A DNA stretch of 64,000 nt from Steromphala cineraria (Eukaryota > Mollusca > Gastropoda > Trochida > Trochidae), in contig OU744725.1 of the NCBI GenBank assembly GCA_916613615.1, positions 10,336,708 through 10,400,707 on the forward strand. The letters run 5' to 3'. A program made the position numbers and the translations under genes. Of the stretch, positions 38,200 through 52,065 are shown piece after piece. The notes under the pieces were generated by a model. The model did not search any database. It was given only the letters and a program-made list of their open reading frames with translations, and had not been told where the DNA came from. Position 1 is the stretch's first letter. Each line of letters opens with the position of its first letter.

Positions 38200-41100
38200 T
38201 TCTTCAAGAATTATTTAGAAATTAAAATTATCCTATTTTGAATGACCATGATAAATGAGGCCTTGAAGGAAAAATTAGAATTGAGCGAGCTATCGTATGC
38301 AACTATGGAAGATGAAAAATTAAAAGTTCGGGGCCTGATGGCTTTCCTACAGAATTCTTAGTTTTTTCTGTATAGATCTAGGAGGATTCCTCTTTCATTC
38401 GCTCAAAGGAAAATTCCAGTACGATTTCAATTTAATTCTAGCAAATGTTTGAGTTATAAAAAACATTCTCACAAATAATTAAATTTTTCTGTCATTGAGT
38501 TAGATGTAAGTATTTACAGAATTTTAAACCTTCCTTTTTGAACGTGGACGTTTTTGGAAAATATGACGTCATCGACACACCACAAGAAATCGATGCAAGG
38601 AGCTTACATTATAAGCTCCGTACATCTTTGTGCAGTGGAGTTTTCATGATTTGATTAGAATTGCTGAATGTGTGCGCTGCGCACTTGTAACGTAAAACAA
38701 CGTTGTGCTTACAGAACGACTCAGTCGTCGGACAGATTATTCAACAAGCAACTACGACTAATATGCAGTTATGTATAGCATTATTAACGATATGAAATGT
38801 CTAAAAAACAGACAAACAGAAAACACAATAAATGTTTTTAAAAACGAGTAAGAGTATAATATCTTGTGTGCGTTGTGTTTTTTTCTTATTAAACATGGTA
38901 CTCAATGTTTACCTGAAATATGTTGCCGCACTGTAGAAATACTCCCTTCTTTATCTAAAATTAACACTTTCAAAGTAGAAAACGTTTCTTTGAAATTCGA
39001 TACAAAAACGTGCATTTAATTTATTTAACTGTTGTATACATACTATCTATCACAAAGACTTTTGCATATCATTTTTATATCCTTTCCAAAAAATAAGAAA
39101 TTATATTTTTCAATGACATTTTATTGCCTCCGAGTTACTACAATATGTTGGGGTTTTCTTTTGTTAATCTGGTACTCTTTCACATTCATTCTGTGGATAT
39201 TAAAAAGCCTCTTGTCAGTCTAAAAAGATTGTTTAATGGAAGTGTTTGAATCATTGTATTATTTTAAAAATATATAGAAGGAAATATAAACTACTATGAA
39301 AAGCTTTTCAAAATTGACAGACAAATAAAGGTGAGCTCGTACCTTAACTCCATATGGAAGAAACACAGTGCCTAAATCACTTTTTTGTACCAAAGCTAAA
39401 CCATCTTTTCTCATCTTTACCAAACCAAGCGTTTTTGAAAGGTAGCAGTAAAATGTTTTACTTCATATAGAAAAACAAATCGGATAAGTTAAAAGAGATT
39501 TTATGATGTTAAACTAAATTGATTCCTTTTTATCAACCCCGTTCTAGGAAGACAATCTTTTAGAATGATCAGACTTCATACGTATGAGTAAAATGAAAAT
39601 TGTAAATGAAGATGTAAACTCACGGGCAAAAGAAACGCTGGTAACATAAATGTCAGGATATTTTATTCCATGTAAGATAAATGTGAATGAAGCAGAGTGG
39701 CAAAGTTTCCTTAGAAGTCAACTCAACTATGTTTGCCTTGTTTGAATCATTTTGTGTTGATGTTTTTGCATGGCGCCTTAGAAAACGCGTGTCAAAAAAT
39801 CATCAATTTGCTATCCCCTTAAATAAGCGAGATTGGAGAGCCAAACTGGTCATTTTTTGCATATTTATAGACGTTATAACGCGAAGACATATCAATGCAG
39901 AAAAGTCAAAGTGGATGTTTTTCATTAACAGTATCTCAAATAAACTTTTGATATACATTTCCGAAATTCAAACTTAATTTCAAAATAATTATTAACAAAA
40001 AAGTACCTGAAAACAGCAATGATAGCACCCCAACAGTGTTTAGACAACCACAGTACAAAACGCTCCATGCCATCATGGTTAAAATTATGAACAATAATTC
40101 TCCAAATACTTTTTTTTATCAAACACATTCGAAATCGAACTTACATGGCATACATTATTTTTTTATCCTTCGTTTCAAAATACCCAGCGTTTCTTTTGCC
40201 CATGAGTTTACAATGTCAATCGCTTTGGAACAACGATAATATTTTAATGGGTACGCATCCATTTTTGTGTTGTGACTTGAATGATAAAGGTGTTATATTT
40301 GTGAATGATTTGCTTCACGATGAAGAAACTGTTGATATTTGAAGAATTTCCTATCAAGACTATTTTTCTGACTTATGAAACGGTGAAAAGAGCTATAATG
40401 ACATATATTAGATCCTGGAACATACAGAAATTCAAAAGGAAATTGTTTGATCCTATTTATCCTTTAATATTTCAAATATCAACATAATTATTGGAAGTAA
40501 AAAAATTTTTTGCTTCTCTTTTAAGCTCGAAATTTATTAGCTTTCCAAGTTATTGAAAATGTAAAAAATTCTACAAAGTGATCTCGAAGAAAAAGTTTTG
40601 AAAATTGTTAATATCAATGCCAATAAATGTTCGAGAAGTATAGATTTGAATGGTTGCAAAACAGAATTATACATAATATCCTTCCCATAAAGCACTTTCT
40701 TCATTAAATTGGATATGAGCCAACACCATTATGTTCATTTTGCAAAAAAGGAAGTAGAAACAATTAATAACATTGTGAACCTATCGTAAAATTATGGAAC
40801 GAAATACAGTCACGGTAGAACTTAGCAGCTTTGAAACTTAAATTTTCATAAACAAAATAACCATTTTGGAAAGGAAAAAATGAAAATACTGAAAATGCCA
40901 TCATTCTATTCGTCAAACATATTTATATTTGCAGCATGAATGGTTGTAAACCAAAGTTGAAATACATGCAAAATAAAATTATACGTTAATATTATATGTC
41001 AAGGTTTGCATTTCTGTCAACAGAACCTGAAGAGATGTTTTAAATATCGTCAACATTACATTTACTACTTGGTAAATAATTCTGCCGACTTCTGAACTTG
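38200..41100 (+). mobile_element. Degenerate L1/Tx1-like LINE remnant
   Basis: At 38319-38372 a frame reads 'IKSSGPDGFPTEFLVFSV', the conserved start of a non-LTR reverse transcriptase. At about 40190-40340 'SLWNNDNILMG' and 'GVIFVNDLLHDEETV' match the region after the RT. At about 40640-40740 'WLQNRIIHNILPIKHFLH' and 'CSFCKKGS' match the zinc-knuckle end. Frames are broken and the central RT is missing or unrecognisable. The 3' part is homologous to the remnant at 25320-25880. Confidence 0.7.
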
Positions 41101-41314
41101 TATATGTTAACTATATATTTTTATATTTGTTGTATGTTTCATTTGTACAAATGGAATGCCCGTATCATAAAATATGAAAAATAACAAAATATAAAAAACA
41201 TATTAAAATATAGAGCCATTATGAATGGAACAACTATTTACAAGAATTCTTCAAACTGTGTTTGTGTCTTGAGAAGTATATATCGTATTGTTGTGAGTAA
41301 TTAGTGAAGAATGA

Positions 41315-41408
41315 CTGTAACAGCATTCTCTCCCCACAGAGGCAACTCAGTCATACCCGACCTTGCTCGCACTCAGCTGCCTCTGTGGGGGAGAGAATGC
41401 TGTAACAG
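41315..41408. mobile_element. Foldback element with 9-bp target duplication
   Basis: The 76-bp element (41324-41399) has inverted arms CATTCTCTCCCCACAGAGGCA (one base inserted in the right arm). It is flanked by direct repeats CTGTAACAG at 41315-41323 and 41400-41408. The duplication length again suggests Mutator-type mobilisation. Confidence 0.85.
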
Positions 41409-43585
41409 CAGAAATTTCATAATTTTAACATTATAAATTTAGGCCTAAAATTTAGCAATATGGAAAATTCAAATATCTTTTTTACGTCGCACTAGTACTT
41501 TTCTAAACATTTTCCACAGGTTGGTTCAGTACGGTCTGTGATTAATGTAATCAATAATATTGCCAGATCATGTCTTCGGGATGGACAATACACTGTTGAA
41601 GATATTATTGTCATATCATACCTCACAGTTATCGTAAAAGACTGGGCAGTTTATTTAAAGTGATCAGGGGTCAAAATTTCTAAAACACTAAATTCGATTC
41701 ATCTCTACAAACTCTCGTATAAGTATCAACAGCTCTAAACTTAAGTCATATTTGTTCTTTTGCAGTGTGTCAATGTTACTTAACTGATATGTTGTAGAGA
41801 GACACCATAGAATATTTCAATCTAAACGGTTAGGAAATCGAACATTTTGCAAATATGGCCTTGTTTCTCTTCATGGCGAAATTAAAAATTATGCACGAGA
41901 CCAGACGATCATAGAATTAGTTACAAATGATAAATGTTCACATTGGCAATGAGTGATACTTTTTTTTCTGTCCAGCAGAAGATATTTCTTTGAATAAGTT
42001 ACATGATATAGTTGCACTAATATACACTAGTAGGTTAACAAATTTTCAAATCTGTGTTCCAAACAACTTGCCTTATATAGAGGAATCATCTTTGAGATAA
42101 CCAATCAATCAATGATTAAAACATTTATTTACATTGCTTACTACTGTCGTTCTTTTTATCTGCAGTGACAATAAAAGCTAACTCCTTTTAGCTCACAACG
42201 GTCTATTAATCTCATTGTTGTTATCACACATGCTGTAATTGTGCTCTCTCTATAAATAGATACAACTCATATTTATATTCTATTCTTTCTAAAAATAGAT
42301 ACCCAACAAAGTTCCATGAAAAACTTTCTAAAAATAGACACAACTCATATCATTATCATTTCATGATGAAAAATTACTACATCTTCGCACCTAAATTTTC
42401 GATATTACAGCTATTCATTTACTAACTACAGTGGGAATGGCGTATAATGTAACTGCTGTTGCAAAGTGTTAACAACTAGCGACTGGGTTACCTACCTTGA
42501 TCTCGGTTCTTGTTCACAGAAAGAGTAGCGCGCACAGAAATAAAGCTGATCATGTACTAACTCGGTTATGCGCTTGCGCACCACTTCTTGGCGAATAGAA
42601 ATCCAGATTAAATGGTGATATCTCATGTTGCTCACGAATGGTGCATTTTGTATTTTGTCCGTCAAGAGCTAAAACACACTTGAAGGACTTCCGTTTATAT
42701 GATCATAAGTTTGCTTTAATTTAAGCAATATGTCGAATACATGAACGAAGGGTTCAACAAAAAATGATGCTTTGAGTTAAATACATATATCGTAACACAA
42801 TATCGAAAATAACCATGATACTTAATCAATAGTTTCATGATACTTAATCAATAGTTTCATAAAAACAAACGGGTTATTTCGAGATAACATTTTGTGCTTA
42901 ATATCAAATCATGCCTACAACAATGTGTTCAATGCATGATTCAAGATAAAGTTTCCATTTTTTTATAATCATTTACAAATATCTTGTTCCTTTCGAAGGA
43001 TTATAACATATCAATATAAATGATTTGATTCTATTTATAGAGCCAGACACACTGTACGTGTTAGATCAACATCACGTGATATGATTTGTCACGACTCAAG
43101 TGTTCATGTCACGTTCGATTAATGTGATCTGAACCTCTCCTACTAACTGCAGTCTATGACCTAGTCCTATAGGACGACGTGACCTCATCTCCCGACAAAA
43201 GGAAGGTTGAAATCACTGAGGCTGTATTTTGTATGGACAGGCCCTGAATGTATGTTTGAGGTTTTGTATAAAGCAACAGAAATAGACAACACATGTCAGA
43301 GTAACTTGGGGTTACACGGGATACATGCATACCTTATTTGTTTTTAATCTTCTTAAAAATTCAAATGACGTGCAACTACCTCTGGATATAAGTATGTTCA
43401 CTGTCCATTTATTGTATTGTATGAATATAAACCTAAACATATATCTGAGTTTATTACACTTACCAAAATGGAGGAAACTACACGATAAGCGCGTCACATG
43501 AGTACGTTTGTTACTGTCTCTTTCTTTAGTAACAGATGTTTCTGGTAGATTACGTGTTTATTTGATTGAGCGTGAAACTCCAATG

Positions 43586-44013
43586 TACAGAGTCGTGCTA
43601 TAAGTATTCGGACGGTGACGTTTTTCCCATAGACTTGCATTTTAAGTAAGTGTAGCTTAAAATAATAAATAATTTTCATGAATAAAGTTCGTGTTGAATC
43701 ATTGTAAACTTTTCCAGGTTGTATTGAAATCATTTCAGCTTGAAATTCATAATTACTGTTTAATTAGTTGATGAATGTTTATGTAATGTCGCCTGATTTA
43801 CCGATGTATGTACAATAATTGGAAACGTGTCCCATAGATTAGTATTAATCATCAGTATTAACCTGTTTACAACTACGTACATGCTATGATTAAATTATAA
43901 ATATGACAAAAATCCGACGAAAATTAAATGTATGAAAATTATTTAAGCTACACTAATTTAACATGCAAGTCTGGAAAAAACGCCACCGTCCGAATACTTA
44001 TTGTACGACTCTT
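43586..44013. mobile_element. MITE with ~75-bp terminal inverted repeats (Tc1/mariner-like ends)
   Basis: Left arm 'AGAGTCGTGCTATAAGTATT' followed by 'CGGACGGTG' mirrors the right arm ending 'GTCCGAATACTTATTGTACG' then 'ACTCT'. Similarity continues inward for about 75 bp, including the 'AAGTGTAGCTTAAA' segment. No coding capacity. The long arms with a TA at the left border suggest a Tc1/mariner-type non-autonomous element. Confidence 0.8.
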
Positions 44014-45018
44014 TGGGTGTGGGTAAAACAAATTGTCATTGAATTAAAATTAAAATTGTCAAAAAGGTTAAAATAAAGTGTAATTTTATCATTCTTGATG
44101 AAAGGTGGTTGTATCTTAAATGCCACCTTCCCCTGTTTACAAGATACCTTTAATCTTAATGATACTTGTTGAAAGGTGAGAGTGTCTATGATGTGACAGT
44201 TCTACCTACTAAAAACATAAGCAAAATGATAACATGGCCGATTTTTTCCATCCATTTCGAAACTAAATAGTTCAGTGATCCGGAAAATGTCATATCGATA
44301 TCAATACAGTCAGTATATGGCCTCATTTATAACTGTTTTGGTATTCCGCCGTTTATCGATACACCAACTAACAATATGTTTATATATTTGCTTTCCAACG
44401 TATAAGTTTGGGTTTAAAAGAACGGTTAAGATGAAAGGATCGCCTGCTCTAACTTCAACAAACATTCTTAATTTTCGCTTTGCACAGATCGCTTTCCATG
44501 TCCTTTTTCTCAGTAGTGTATACAAGTTGAAGTAAAAGCCCCTAGACGTTTGACACTGAGAGTATTCAACTTGGCTATTGAGGCCGAACTGTACGTCACG
44601 TCTTTGTTTGTATTCAGTTATTTTTAGAAACAACACATAGGGTGATTCGTGACACGAGACTATTTTTGAACATTTGTAATTCAACTGAATCATGTGTATG
44701 TGAACGTAACTGTTTATTAGCTTGCTAGTATATTATTGACTATAACATGACAATCAAACACGAAACATGTTACGCCACAAAAAAGACGATACCCTTTGGA
44801 CTGGTAATTGAATAAATAAACGGGGGAAAGAGCAAAAATTATATATCTTGATATTCAGTCCTATTTTTGCAATGTGATGTTTTGAGTTTTGAAATATGCC
44901 ATAAATCAAGTGTAAATGATGATGATGATGACGGTGATGAATAGAATGAGCGTGTTTGTCGCACAAGCCCAACCTGTGATGGCTGTACATATCATATCGA
45001 AACAACTTAATCTCCAAT

Positions 45019-45110
45019 CAGTCTAAGTAAATCTAGCCTCACTATTATCCGTTTCACTCCTATACTGAGGAGTGAAACGAATAATATGGAGGCTAGGTAT
45101 ACTTAGACTG
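45019..45110. mobile_element. Foldback element, ~43-bp arms
   Basis: Imperfect inverted arms start CAGTCTAAGTA and meet around 45061. TCTCCAA is present just outside both ends, a probable 7-8 bp target duplication. Confidence 0.7.
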
Positions 45111-46940
45111 GTCTCCAAAACGATTGGAAGCGTCTGCGTCCAGCGAAAACCCTTCCTTGATCGTCAATGTGGGTAAATTTGGTTCATTGGTGTTGTTTAT
45201 AAGTTTTCAATAATTTCATATATTTTAATTACTTTAACTTGTTCATTTATATAGGAATTCTAGCACAAAATTTCCCGTAAGAACACACATATATAGTATA
45301 AAATATATATGATTAGATGTGGGTGGATGGAATCAATTATTGAAGACTTCATATATCCTGTCGCGTTATACATGTGGTGAACACATTAATGTGTCGGTTG
45401 GCAGATCATATCAGAATAAAATTTAACTTATTAACACGACTTTTTTACCACAAGAAACTTAACCCCAAAATATGCATCGTTAAGATATCCTGATAACTGA
45501 TAACGACCCAAAGGTTCACCTATATATATTGTATCATTTATCGCTCACGTCATCTTCTCTTATCTATTACTTATAAACCCCAACCAAGCCGTTCCTCAGG
45601 AAAACTCTCATTCCGGTTAGCGTACGGTTAACGTTGTTAAGGATTACCCAATGACATGGTGAAAAGATAGAAAATATTTGAAATGACACACGAACGCTTT
45701 GTTGTTAGTCAAAACTGATATGTGGATCTGATAGTTATTAATAGACCAATTGTTCGAGTTTGAAAAAAACTTTTAAACTTTTGAAAAAGGCCTTTATCTA
45801 TGTTTGAATTAAAAGGATTTTATAAAAAGTGCACCGGATACCTGAATGTTGTAAAGTGATTCACGTCATTACTGTGGTGAAATTCAATCTCAAAGGGAAA
45901 ATCCCTGAGTGTCCATCCCTACAATAAATTTTTATCTAAAGGGTAAATGTCATCACCTGATGTCGTCATTTCCCGACATAGAAATAGTTTGCATATTTAC
46001 ATCACGACTGTTTTAAAGGGATCGTTTAAACAAACATCGATTTGTTCAGACAACAGGTTAAATCGAAAGTCTGGGGTAATTCCCAAACCTGATGGTAAGT
46101 TCTGTTCTATCGATTTAAATGTTGATGATAGGGAATTTTAGTTTTACGTGTTGAATTTTACTTAACGATAACCATCATACGTGTTGGTGTCGTCTATTAA
46201 GCGTTTCGCCTCCCTTTGAGAGGATATAGTCGTTGACTACATGAGTGAACTGGAATGGAGGGGTTTGTATATTATGATTGATGTATCTAGAAACATAACT
46301 CCATAACATTATTAATACTGTTAACACATCACCATGTATAAATTGAGCTAGAATTCTACCTATCACCATAAACTTTCTCAAACAAAATGAACCTGAAGGA
46401 AACTTCTATTAGAAAAGCAATTTATTCTATCTCTTGGAATCAATCTGTTTAATAAAGTACGTAAATGTTCAAGTATTATCGATGGAAAAGATCGATTTTA
46501 TTAATTTAAGACTCTATTCAGGATATCAATTTCACGATTTGCAACTTGTTGTATGAGTTTATGAATTGGGTTAATAGTTTGAAACTGAAGTATCATGACG
46601 TTGTGAAGTGTGGCACACATCCCTTAAGTTCCTAAATTTCAGCATGTCGTTTAATCATCAGTAATTAACTAGCTCTAATTTTCTAATGTTATTGTGACTG
46701 ATCACTCATAATATACTGCGATTTTTCGCGATTTGAAGTTGAAGTGATATCTGGTTGGATATTGACTACTGCACTATTTTCGTCTCGTTAAATTGCGATG
46801 CACAATAAAAACAGAAGCATTGCGAAGACGGGAAGCCGTTTACCATGTACATATGTATTGCTACAGTTGATCAAATATGAATTGCACTTGTTATTTAGTA
46901 AGGGCGCTTGGTTGGTCGAAGAGCGAAATTGAGAAGTGCT

Positions 46941-46965
46941 CAGGTAGGTAGGTAGGTAGGTAGGT
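46941..46965. repeat. (GTAG)n microsatellite
   Basis: About five to six perfect GTAG units. A shorter GTAG run lies near 60842. Confidence 0.9.
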
Positions 46966-48071
46966 GAAATTAAGAGCGAAGTTTGGGCCAAATATGACCT
47001 ACATGCGCCCGGCACTCGGAGTGATTATTGAAAGTTAAAAACATTTAAAAGTTAAAATTGTGTATTAAATGTTATATGAGGTCATATTTGCCAGTGTTCT
47101 TGACAAAATTTAAAACTGGTCTTTGGACTTCACCAAACATCAAATTTTCACCAAGAATAGATCTTAGTGAGAAATTATTTATTTGGACATAACAACCTCT
47201 CTGAGTTCTTCACGATGATCTTTATGCCCCTCACCTTCAACAAGATAATTAGAAGTGTCCAATGTAAAGTTCGAGTTATCGCCCTTTCTCTGTTATATGT
47301 CCTACTTGCATTTTCGCGAGTACTGAAGTGGGGTTTTTTCTATTAAGATGCCCTTCTTGTTTCTTTTCTCAACTCATATGGTTGGGAAAACAATTGTAAT
47401 AGCATGACTTTGAATTTAACAAAACATAACATGAACATATCATACGTAATGAATAATTAATAACAACGAATTGGTTACATTTTTATCATTTCGAAAAGAA
47501 TCTTTTATTAAGTGACATTAACATTCAGTCAGTTACTTTATAATATAACACATATTTTAGAGTTACATATTTGGTAAATATAGTCTTTAGTCAAAGTGTT
47601 TATCATTCAATAATTATACATTAACAATAAACAATAAAATACATTCATGTATAAAAGCACTAAAAATAAATGCGTTAATAAGCAAAACAGAATCACCGGA
47701 TATGGCAGTTTGATAAAGTTGCCTAACATTGTTCATGGTATATCTTACGCAAAATTCATCTGTGAGAAAATACAAACAATGAACGTTTAACTATGACAAA
47801 CAAATGAAACTCAACATATCTATAATAAAATACTGTGGTTAGGTAAAACAAAATCATCAATCATTGTCAAATTGTAGCTTTCCTTTGCCTTTTGGTACGC
47901 CATCATCTACAGTCAGGAAGCACCATTTATCTGCTAATGTATTTATTTGAGGGGAAACGTTAGACATTAAAAACAGAGCCGATTTTACTGAATGAAACAT
48001 CAAACTGAACAAATGAATTTCGTCTAGTGTTTAAGTTGTGTAACAACTAATAAATACATGTACATACCACT

Positions 48072-48150
48072 GACCGTCTTTCTACAAAAAAGCCTAAACG
48101 CCAGTTCAGAAACTGGTGTTTTAGGCTTTGTGTAGGAAGATAACCACTGA
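48072..48150. mobile_element. Short palindromic relative of the 15838 element
   Basis: Inverted arms 'CTTTCTACAAAAAAGCCTAA' / 'TTAGGCTTTGTGTAGGAAG' and the inner 'CCAGTTCAGAAACTGG' resemble the 15847-16039 element with its centre removed. ACCACTGA occurs on both sides, a probable 8-bp target duplication. Confidence 0.75.
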
Positions 48151-48201
48151 TTTGACATCAAGTGTACATTGTCAATGGTTAAAGCATCAATTAAAACATT
48201 T

Positions 48202-48420
48202 TTAAAGGGACAGTGGGACGTATTTTGAAAATTTTAATTTTTTCACTGATAATTTAAAATAAATGTATTATTTTGATAGTGATATCGTCTAAAATCTCAT
48301 TAAATAAACCAATCATCCATAATCAGAGAACACATTATAAGGAATCATTTATTTTTAATTCATTTTGTGTAAGAAAAGGGAATAGCATATCATATATAAA
48401 CAGGTCAAAGTTCAGTACGA
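48202..48420. mobile_element. TTAA-type MITE, 3'-truncated copy
   Basis: Starts at TTAA followed by AGGGACAGTGGGACGT and keeps the family's internal blocks ('CCAATCATCCATAATCAGAG', 'TTCATTTTGTGTAAGAAAA'). The opposite inverted end is missing. Confidence 0.7.
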
Positions 48421-50442
48421 AAGTTATCATGAATGCTGCCAATTAATTCAAGGCATCGGTGTAACATCCTCAAAGTACATATCCAAAATATCTCCAGTTA
48501 AAACAATCTTATCAATGTGTGGAGCTATTCAGAATTATGCCTGCCTTGTATTACATTGCATGAATTTATTATGAGACAAAGTTTTTTAATTTTTTGTTTG
48601 AAAAATAGTGAAATCGACATTTTTCAGAATAGGTCTATGGAAGTTGTGTGATTCAATAATTATTAACTATATACCTAACATCAAATTACATATGGTGGTA
48701 ATTATTTGTTCATAAAATAATTAATAAATTCCAGGAATAGGTTTTATTGACGCAACTAATGTAGACTGACAATTGTTCGTCTGTCTGAAATATTTCGATC
48801 TTGAACAGAGATCTCTATAAGCCCTATATCCTACCAACATTTTGGCACTAGAAATATTAATTTCCTTCTAATAGTTTATCTATCCGATCTAAAGATGGGA
48901 TAGATCTCGTGAAAGCACTATCATTTGTTAAAATATACACTCTTTAGATGAGAATACATGTTCATAATTGAATAAAAATGACAAATTGAAAATAACTTTG
49001 ATTGATGAAATGATTTGATGGTGACTGTGATGACAAAATGTCCTTAAAGTAAAGTAATCTCGTATATAACAGCTCACACTGAAAAAACATTTTCACAATC
49101 AAGTATACACAAAGGACTTAATTATGAACCCCCTATTCGTCTAACGGGAAATTGTTCTGATGATAAACATTACAAATGTCAGGCATGCAATTAGGGATAT
49201 CCGATGGACACTCATCTAGGAATGCAGACACAAAAACTTCACTTGACTTATGTTTCACTGTCTTTGAATAACTGTTTTTAAAACAACTTGGTATTTTTTA
49301 GTCAAAATACAAGTTACCTTATAATTGAAAACAAAATTCAATATTTTTGCTGTAATGTGATAATTATCATTCTCTTGACTGAAATGATGATTTTTTAGTC
49401 AATGGCCCGATGGCAAATGTTAGTCGTGAAAGCAGTATGAACCTTCAAAGTCACAAATTATGAATTTATCAAATTCTGCACAAGAAAACTGCACAAAGAG
49501 ACAACTGGCCACTCTGAAAGAAAATGTTGTTATTAAGGGAGAAGAATTGTTTGTTCAACAAGTTCAACTCAAAGAATTACATATTTACCTCAGATTTTAA
49601 GATAGTAGGCATGTTCTTATATATTGGTGGAAAAGGTACAGAAATTTCAAGGTCCTGTTGGCCTCTTATAATACACGATAAAGACAAATTTCTTTTGTGA
49701 ATGCAAACCATGAGGGATCATTTTTTTCATTTTTTTTAAAATCCGAAGTTAATTGTAAGTTTCTCCCCAGTGACAATTGTTATTTTTGACCAACGTTCAG
49801 TTCCCTCACATTGTTCCTCATATTTTAAGTATTTTTGCATATAAGGGATTGTTGGTTCATTTTAAACGTCAATTTACAAAAAGCAATTGTTATATTTGGA
49901 GTGGTCAATACATCATGTAAATCAAATTATCCATATAGCATCCAATTTCGTTATACAAAATAGGGGTTTCTTATTAAGTTCTTTGTGTATTTTATTGCTT
50001 ACACTTCTACATCACAATATTTTCTTGCACATGGTGAGCATTGCACTTACGATTGCTTCAAAAGCACCAAATTTAAATGTCGTATTATGCAGTCAAACAT
50101 ATGTTTCTGGTGACTTATTTCAACCATATCATCTTTTACCATAGGTATATTCAGAAGTTTGGTATGTGAAATGTGCCAAAATCAAATTAAGTATCACTTT
50201 ATGGGAATGTTAAACGTCATCTACACCAGCATAATCAAAGCACACATTTTGCATTTTTGAATAAGATTGGGGATAAATTAAGAATTAAGCACAGAATATT
50301 GTAAACTGACCAATCTTTCACAAGCAACGTGTTTGACAGAGTGAAAAACAATAGTATAGGCAATAAAGACCATCCATCAACAAAAACAGGACACACGACA
50401 CATTTGGCATAAACATGCACACTGGACAGATACACAATCACT

Positions 50443-51003
50443 TTAAAGATGCTGTATCATACTTGCAAGCGGTTCAGGATGAAACTTAGCTATTGAGAAA
50501 TGAAATACATCACTTTGTAGAACAATCTTTCGTCGAAATTTTTATATCATATTTAGATTGTTTAATCAACAATAACATACTTATTTCGACGCTTCAAGCA
50601 CAGTACCCCTCGAAGAAAGGACATGTCATTTAACGAACCCGCTTTCGTGACGTAATCATTATGCTTGTAGGATTTACACCGTGTCTCAACTACCGTAATT
50701 GCGTTCGATGGGTATAAACTTTGACAGCAATGAATACCTAATTCGGAGAAAAAGAATATAAAATCTAATTGAGCGCGACAAAGACGGTTTTCAAGCGTAC
50801 ATTAGAATCCGGAAGTTGTGAAATGGCCACACTTGATTCGCCCTTATGTCGACTGCCGTTTCGTATTTTTTTGGTAAATTATCTCCTATATGATGAATTG
50901 TGGTCCGATTTTCTCAAGGTTGGTCGCCAAAGTTTTCTAAAAATACAACGTATACATTAAAAACTCTTTTTCAAATATTGCAAGTATGATATAGCATCTT
51001 TAA
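50443..51003. mobile_element. Second TTAA-flanked element family, 553 bp
   Basis: Inverted ends AGATGCTGTATCATACTTGC / GCAAGTATGATATAGCATCT border 50447-50999, with TTAA on both sides. The interior is non-coding as far as I can see; the 63-codon frame at 50769 has no resemblance to a transposase. It uses the same target as the 5047 family but different ends. Confidence 0.8.
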
Positions 51004-52065
51004 ATAAAGCAGCCTGTACAATAACAGCTTTAAAACGGTGCAAATCTGCAATATGCTCATACTTGATATGTATGGATAGATTAAATGAAAGCACCAAAAA
51101 TTAGTGCAATAACAAATCTCAATTTAAACAATACGTTAAACATACATGTCATAACAAATTACAGAATTTTTTAATATTGTGCGTCTAGTGCCACAAATGT
51201 ATGTTTTGTGCATTTCATTTAAAAATTGCGTCTAAATTTTGATATTGTCTTTACAACTTTTATAATATTAAATATTATATTTAAATATTTTGATAAATAA
51301 AAGATTGGTTTTGACTTCAACTGCTTACTGGTCCCGTAAGAAATAAATCAACGTGCCTATAACTATGTTGGGTTTTATATTGTAAAGTGGATATTGTAAA
51401 AATGTTATCAGAGTATTCCAAATTCAATAACATTGAGAGATTCCTTCTCACTGAACAATCAACTTCATACAAGAGATCAAAAAAAGCACATAAATGGTAA
51501 ATGATAGTTACAACAAATATTAGTTAATGCCACGTGTATTATTTTCAGAAGACAAAACCTTTCATCTCTAAACCCGATAACGCGAAGTCGAGGAAGAAAT
51601 TATCAAGTACCCTGCATATCTCACTGGCGACAATTTTTATGTTTAAAGCTTTTATTCATTTGAGGTAGGGAACTGGATCAGCGTAGCTTATTTAAAAGTG
51701 GTCAGTTCTATTTAGATCTGCAGTCTTTGATAAAATAAACAATGTCTTCAACTTAAACACGTATATTTTCTATTTTGTGAGTTAACTATATATGCCTCCA
51801 AAACGTGCTATTGTCTCTTTATCACAGTCTATGTTAACGTGGGTATATCATATAATAATCTGTCTAGTTTAACTTTGTTAAATGTTAAGTACTAACCCAT
51901 TCTAACTTGAACACTCATACAAAAATACAAAAATATCAACTTCATGCTTCATACATAACAACACTTAAGACCTTCACTCCAGCAGTTACACACGCAAAAC
52001 ACAAACTTACTTTAGAAAAACATCATGTGGCATCTAAAATGAAAAAATGCCATCATGTACCCGTA

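Larger units (their letters stand above)
41420..52065. other. Gene-free interval between the two BIR genes
   Basis: No supported exon. It contains the elements listed at 43586, 45019, 48072, 48202 and 50443, a 22-bp tandem duplication near 42814-42857 and a (GTAG)n stretch at 46941-46965. Remaining sequence is AT-rich with scattered stop codons in all frames. Confidence 0.55.
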